DNA from: an uncultured Duncaniella sp.
Lineage (GTDB): Bacteria > Bacteroidota > Bacteroidia > Bacteroidales > Muribaculaceae
DNA length: 50,016 bases
Reading direction: 5' to 3'
NCBI GenBank assembly: GCA_958352885.1
Contig: CATWQI010000015.1
Span: forward strand, 1-50,016
Shown: positions 50,013-50,016 of the stretch, in pieces
How the letters are laid out: each line of letters begins with the position of its first letter
Position numbering within the stretch: position 1 is the first letter of the stretch
Position numbers and translations under genes: made by a program
Notes under the pieces: generated by a model
Seen by the model: the letters and a program-made list of their open reading frames with translations, nothing else
Databases searched by the model: none
What the model was told of the DNA's origin: nothing

Positions 50013-50016
50013 TCCT

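Overview
The window looks like an accessory region of a gut Bacteroidales genome (Bacteroidaceae or Muribaculaceae type; I cannot place it further). The grounds are Bacteroidetes-style promoters (TTTG, about 19 bases, TAnnTTTG), TonB-dependent receptors with an EVVV box, Bacteroides-type MobC/MOBP relaxase cassettes, DUF3408 and DUF6371 proteins and Bacteroides-type tyrosine recombinases. No rRNA, tRNA or CRISPR array was seen. The 20-29 kb stretch is clearly more AT-rich than the rest, which suggests separate acquisition.

Layout. 0-3.3 kb: a ThiF-like gene divergent from a TonB receptor/DUF2141 operon, with a very symmetrical twin-palindrome promoter region. 3.6-7.9 kb: a membrane-anchored nuclease-like protein, an IS4-family element with a nonsense mutation, relics of an older mobilizable element, a truncated TIGR04076 gene and an unknown gene. 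8.1-11.2 kb: a four-gene minus-strand operon of unknown role with two metallophosphoesterases. 11.3-14.8 kb: a gene graveyard with a second metallophosphoesterase copy, a DUF3427 helicase/NUDIX remnant joined head-to-head to a DUF1016 fragment, and a broken integrase.

15.3-29.1 kb is a dense minus-strand defence and toxin island: a GmrSD-like DUF262/DUF1524 nuclease, HipBA, a PARIS-like AriA/AriB pair, two Fic genes (one frameshifted), a RES-domain protein, and a cassette of XRE regulator, GIY-YIG/DUF4268, HNH nuclease and methyltransferase/HIT fusion. The last cassette is my best candidate for a poorly described system.

29.3-38.5 kb is the core of an integrative mobilizable element: accessory mobilization protein, relaxase, MobC, candidate oriT, SF3-type helicase, excisionase-like HTH protein, membrane protein, a second HipBA pair, integrase, and a frameshifted zinc-finger/four-HTH protein preceded by four 10-bp repeats. 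38.9-41.6 kb: a membrane protein, a DUF1016 nuclease and an FRG protein, the first two behind near-duplicate promoters. 41.6-46.1 kb: an OmpR-type response regulator and histidine kinase divergent from a second TonB receptor and a small lipoprotein, with an 18-bp direct repeat in the promoter region. 46.2-50 kb: a second mobilization cassette (accessory protein, relaxase, MobC, candidate oriT, DUF3408, DUF6371) running off the window edge.

At least ten genes carry one or a few clean lesions (in-frame stops, 1-2 bp indels, recombination junctions), so much of the cargo is recently decayed. All assignments rest on reading motifs and context by eye; no database search was run.
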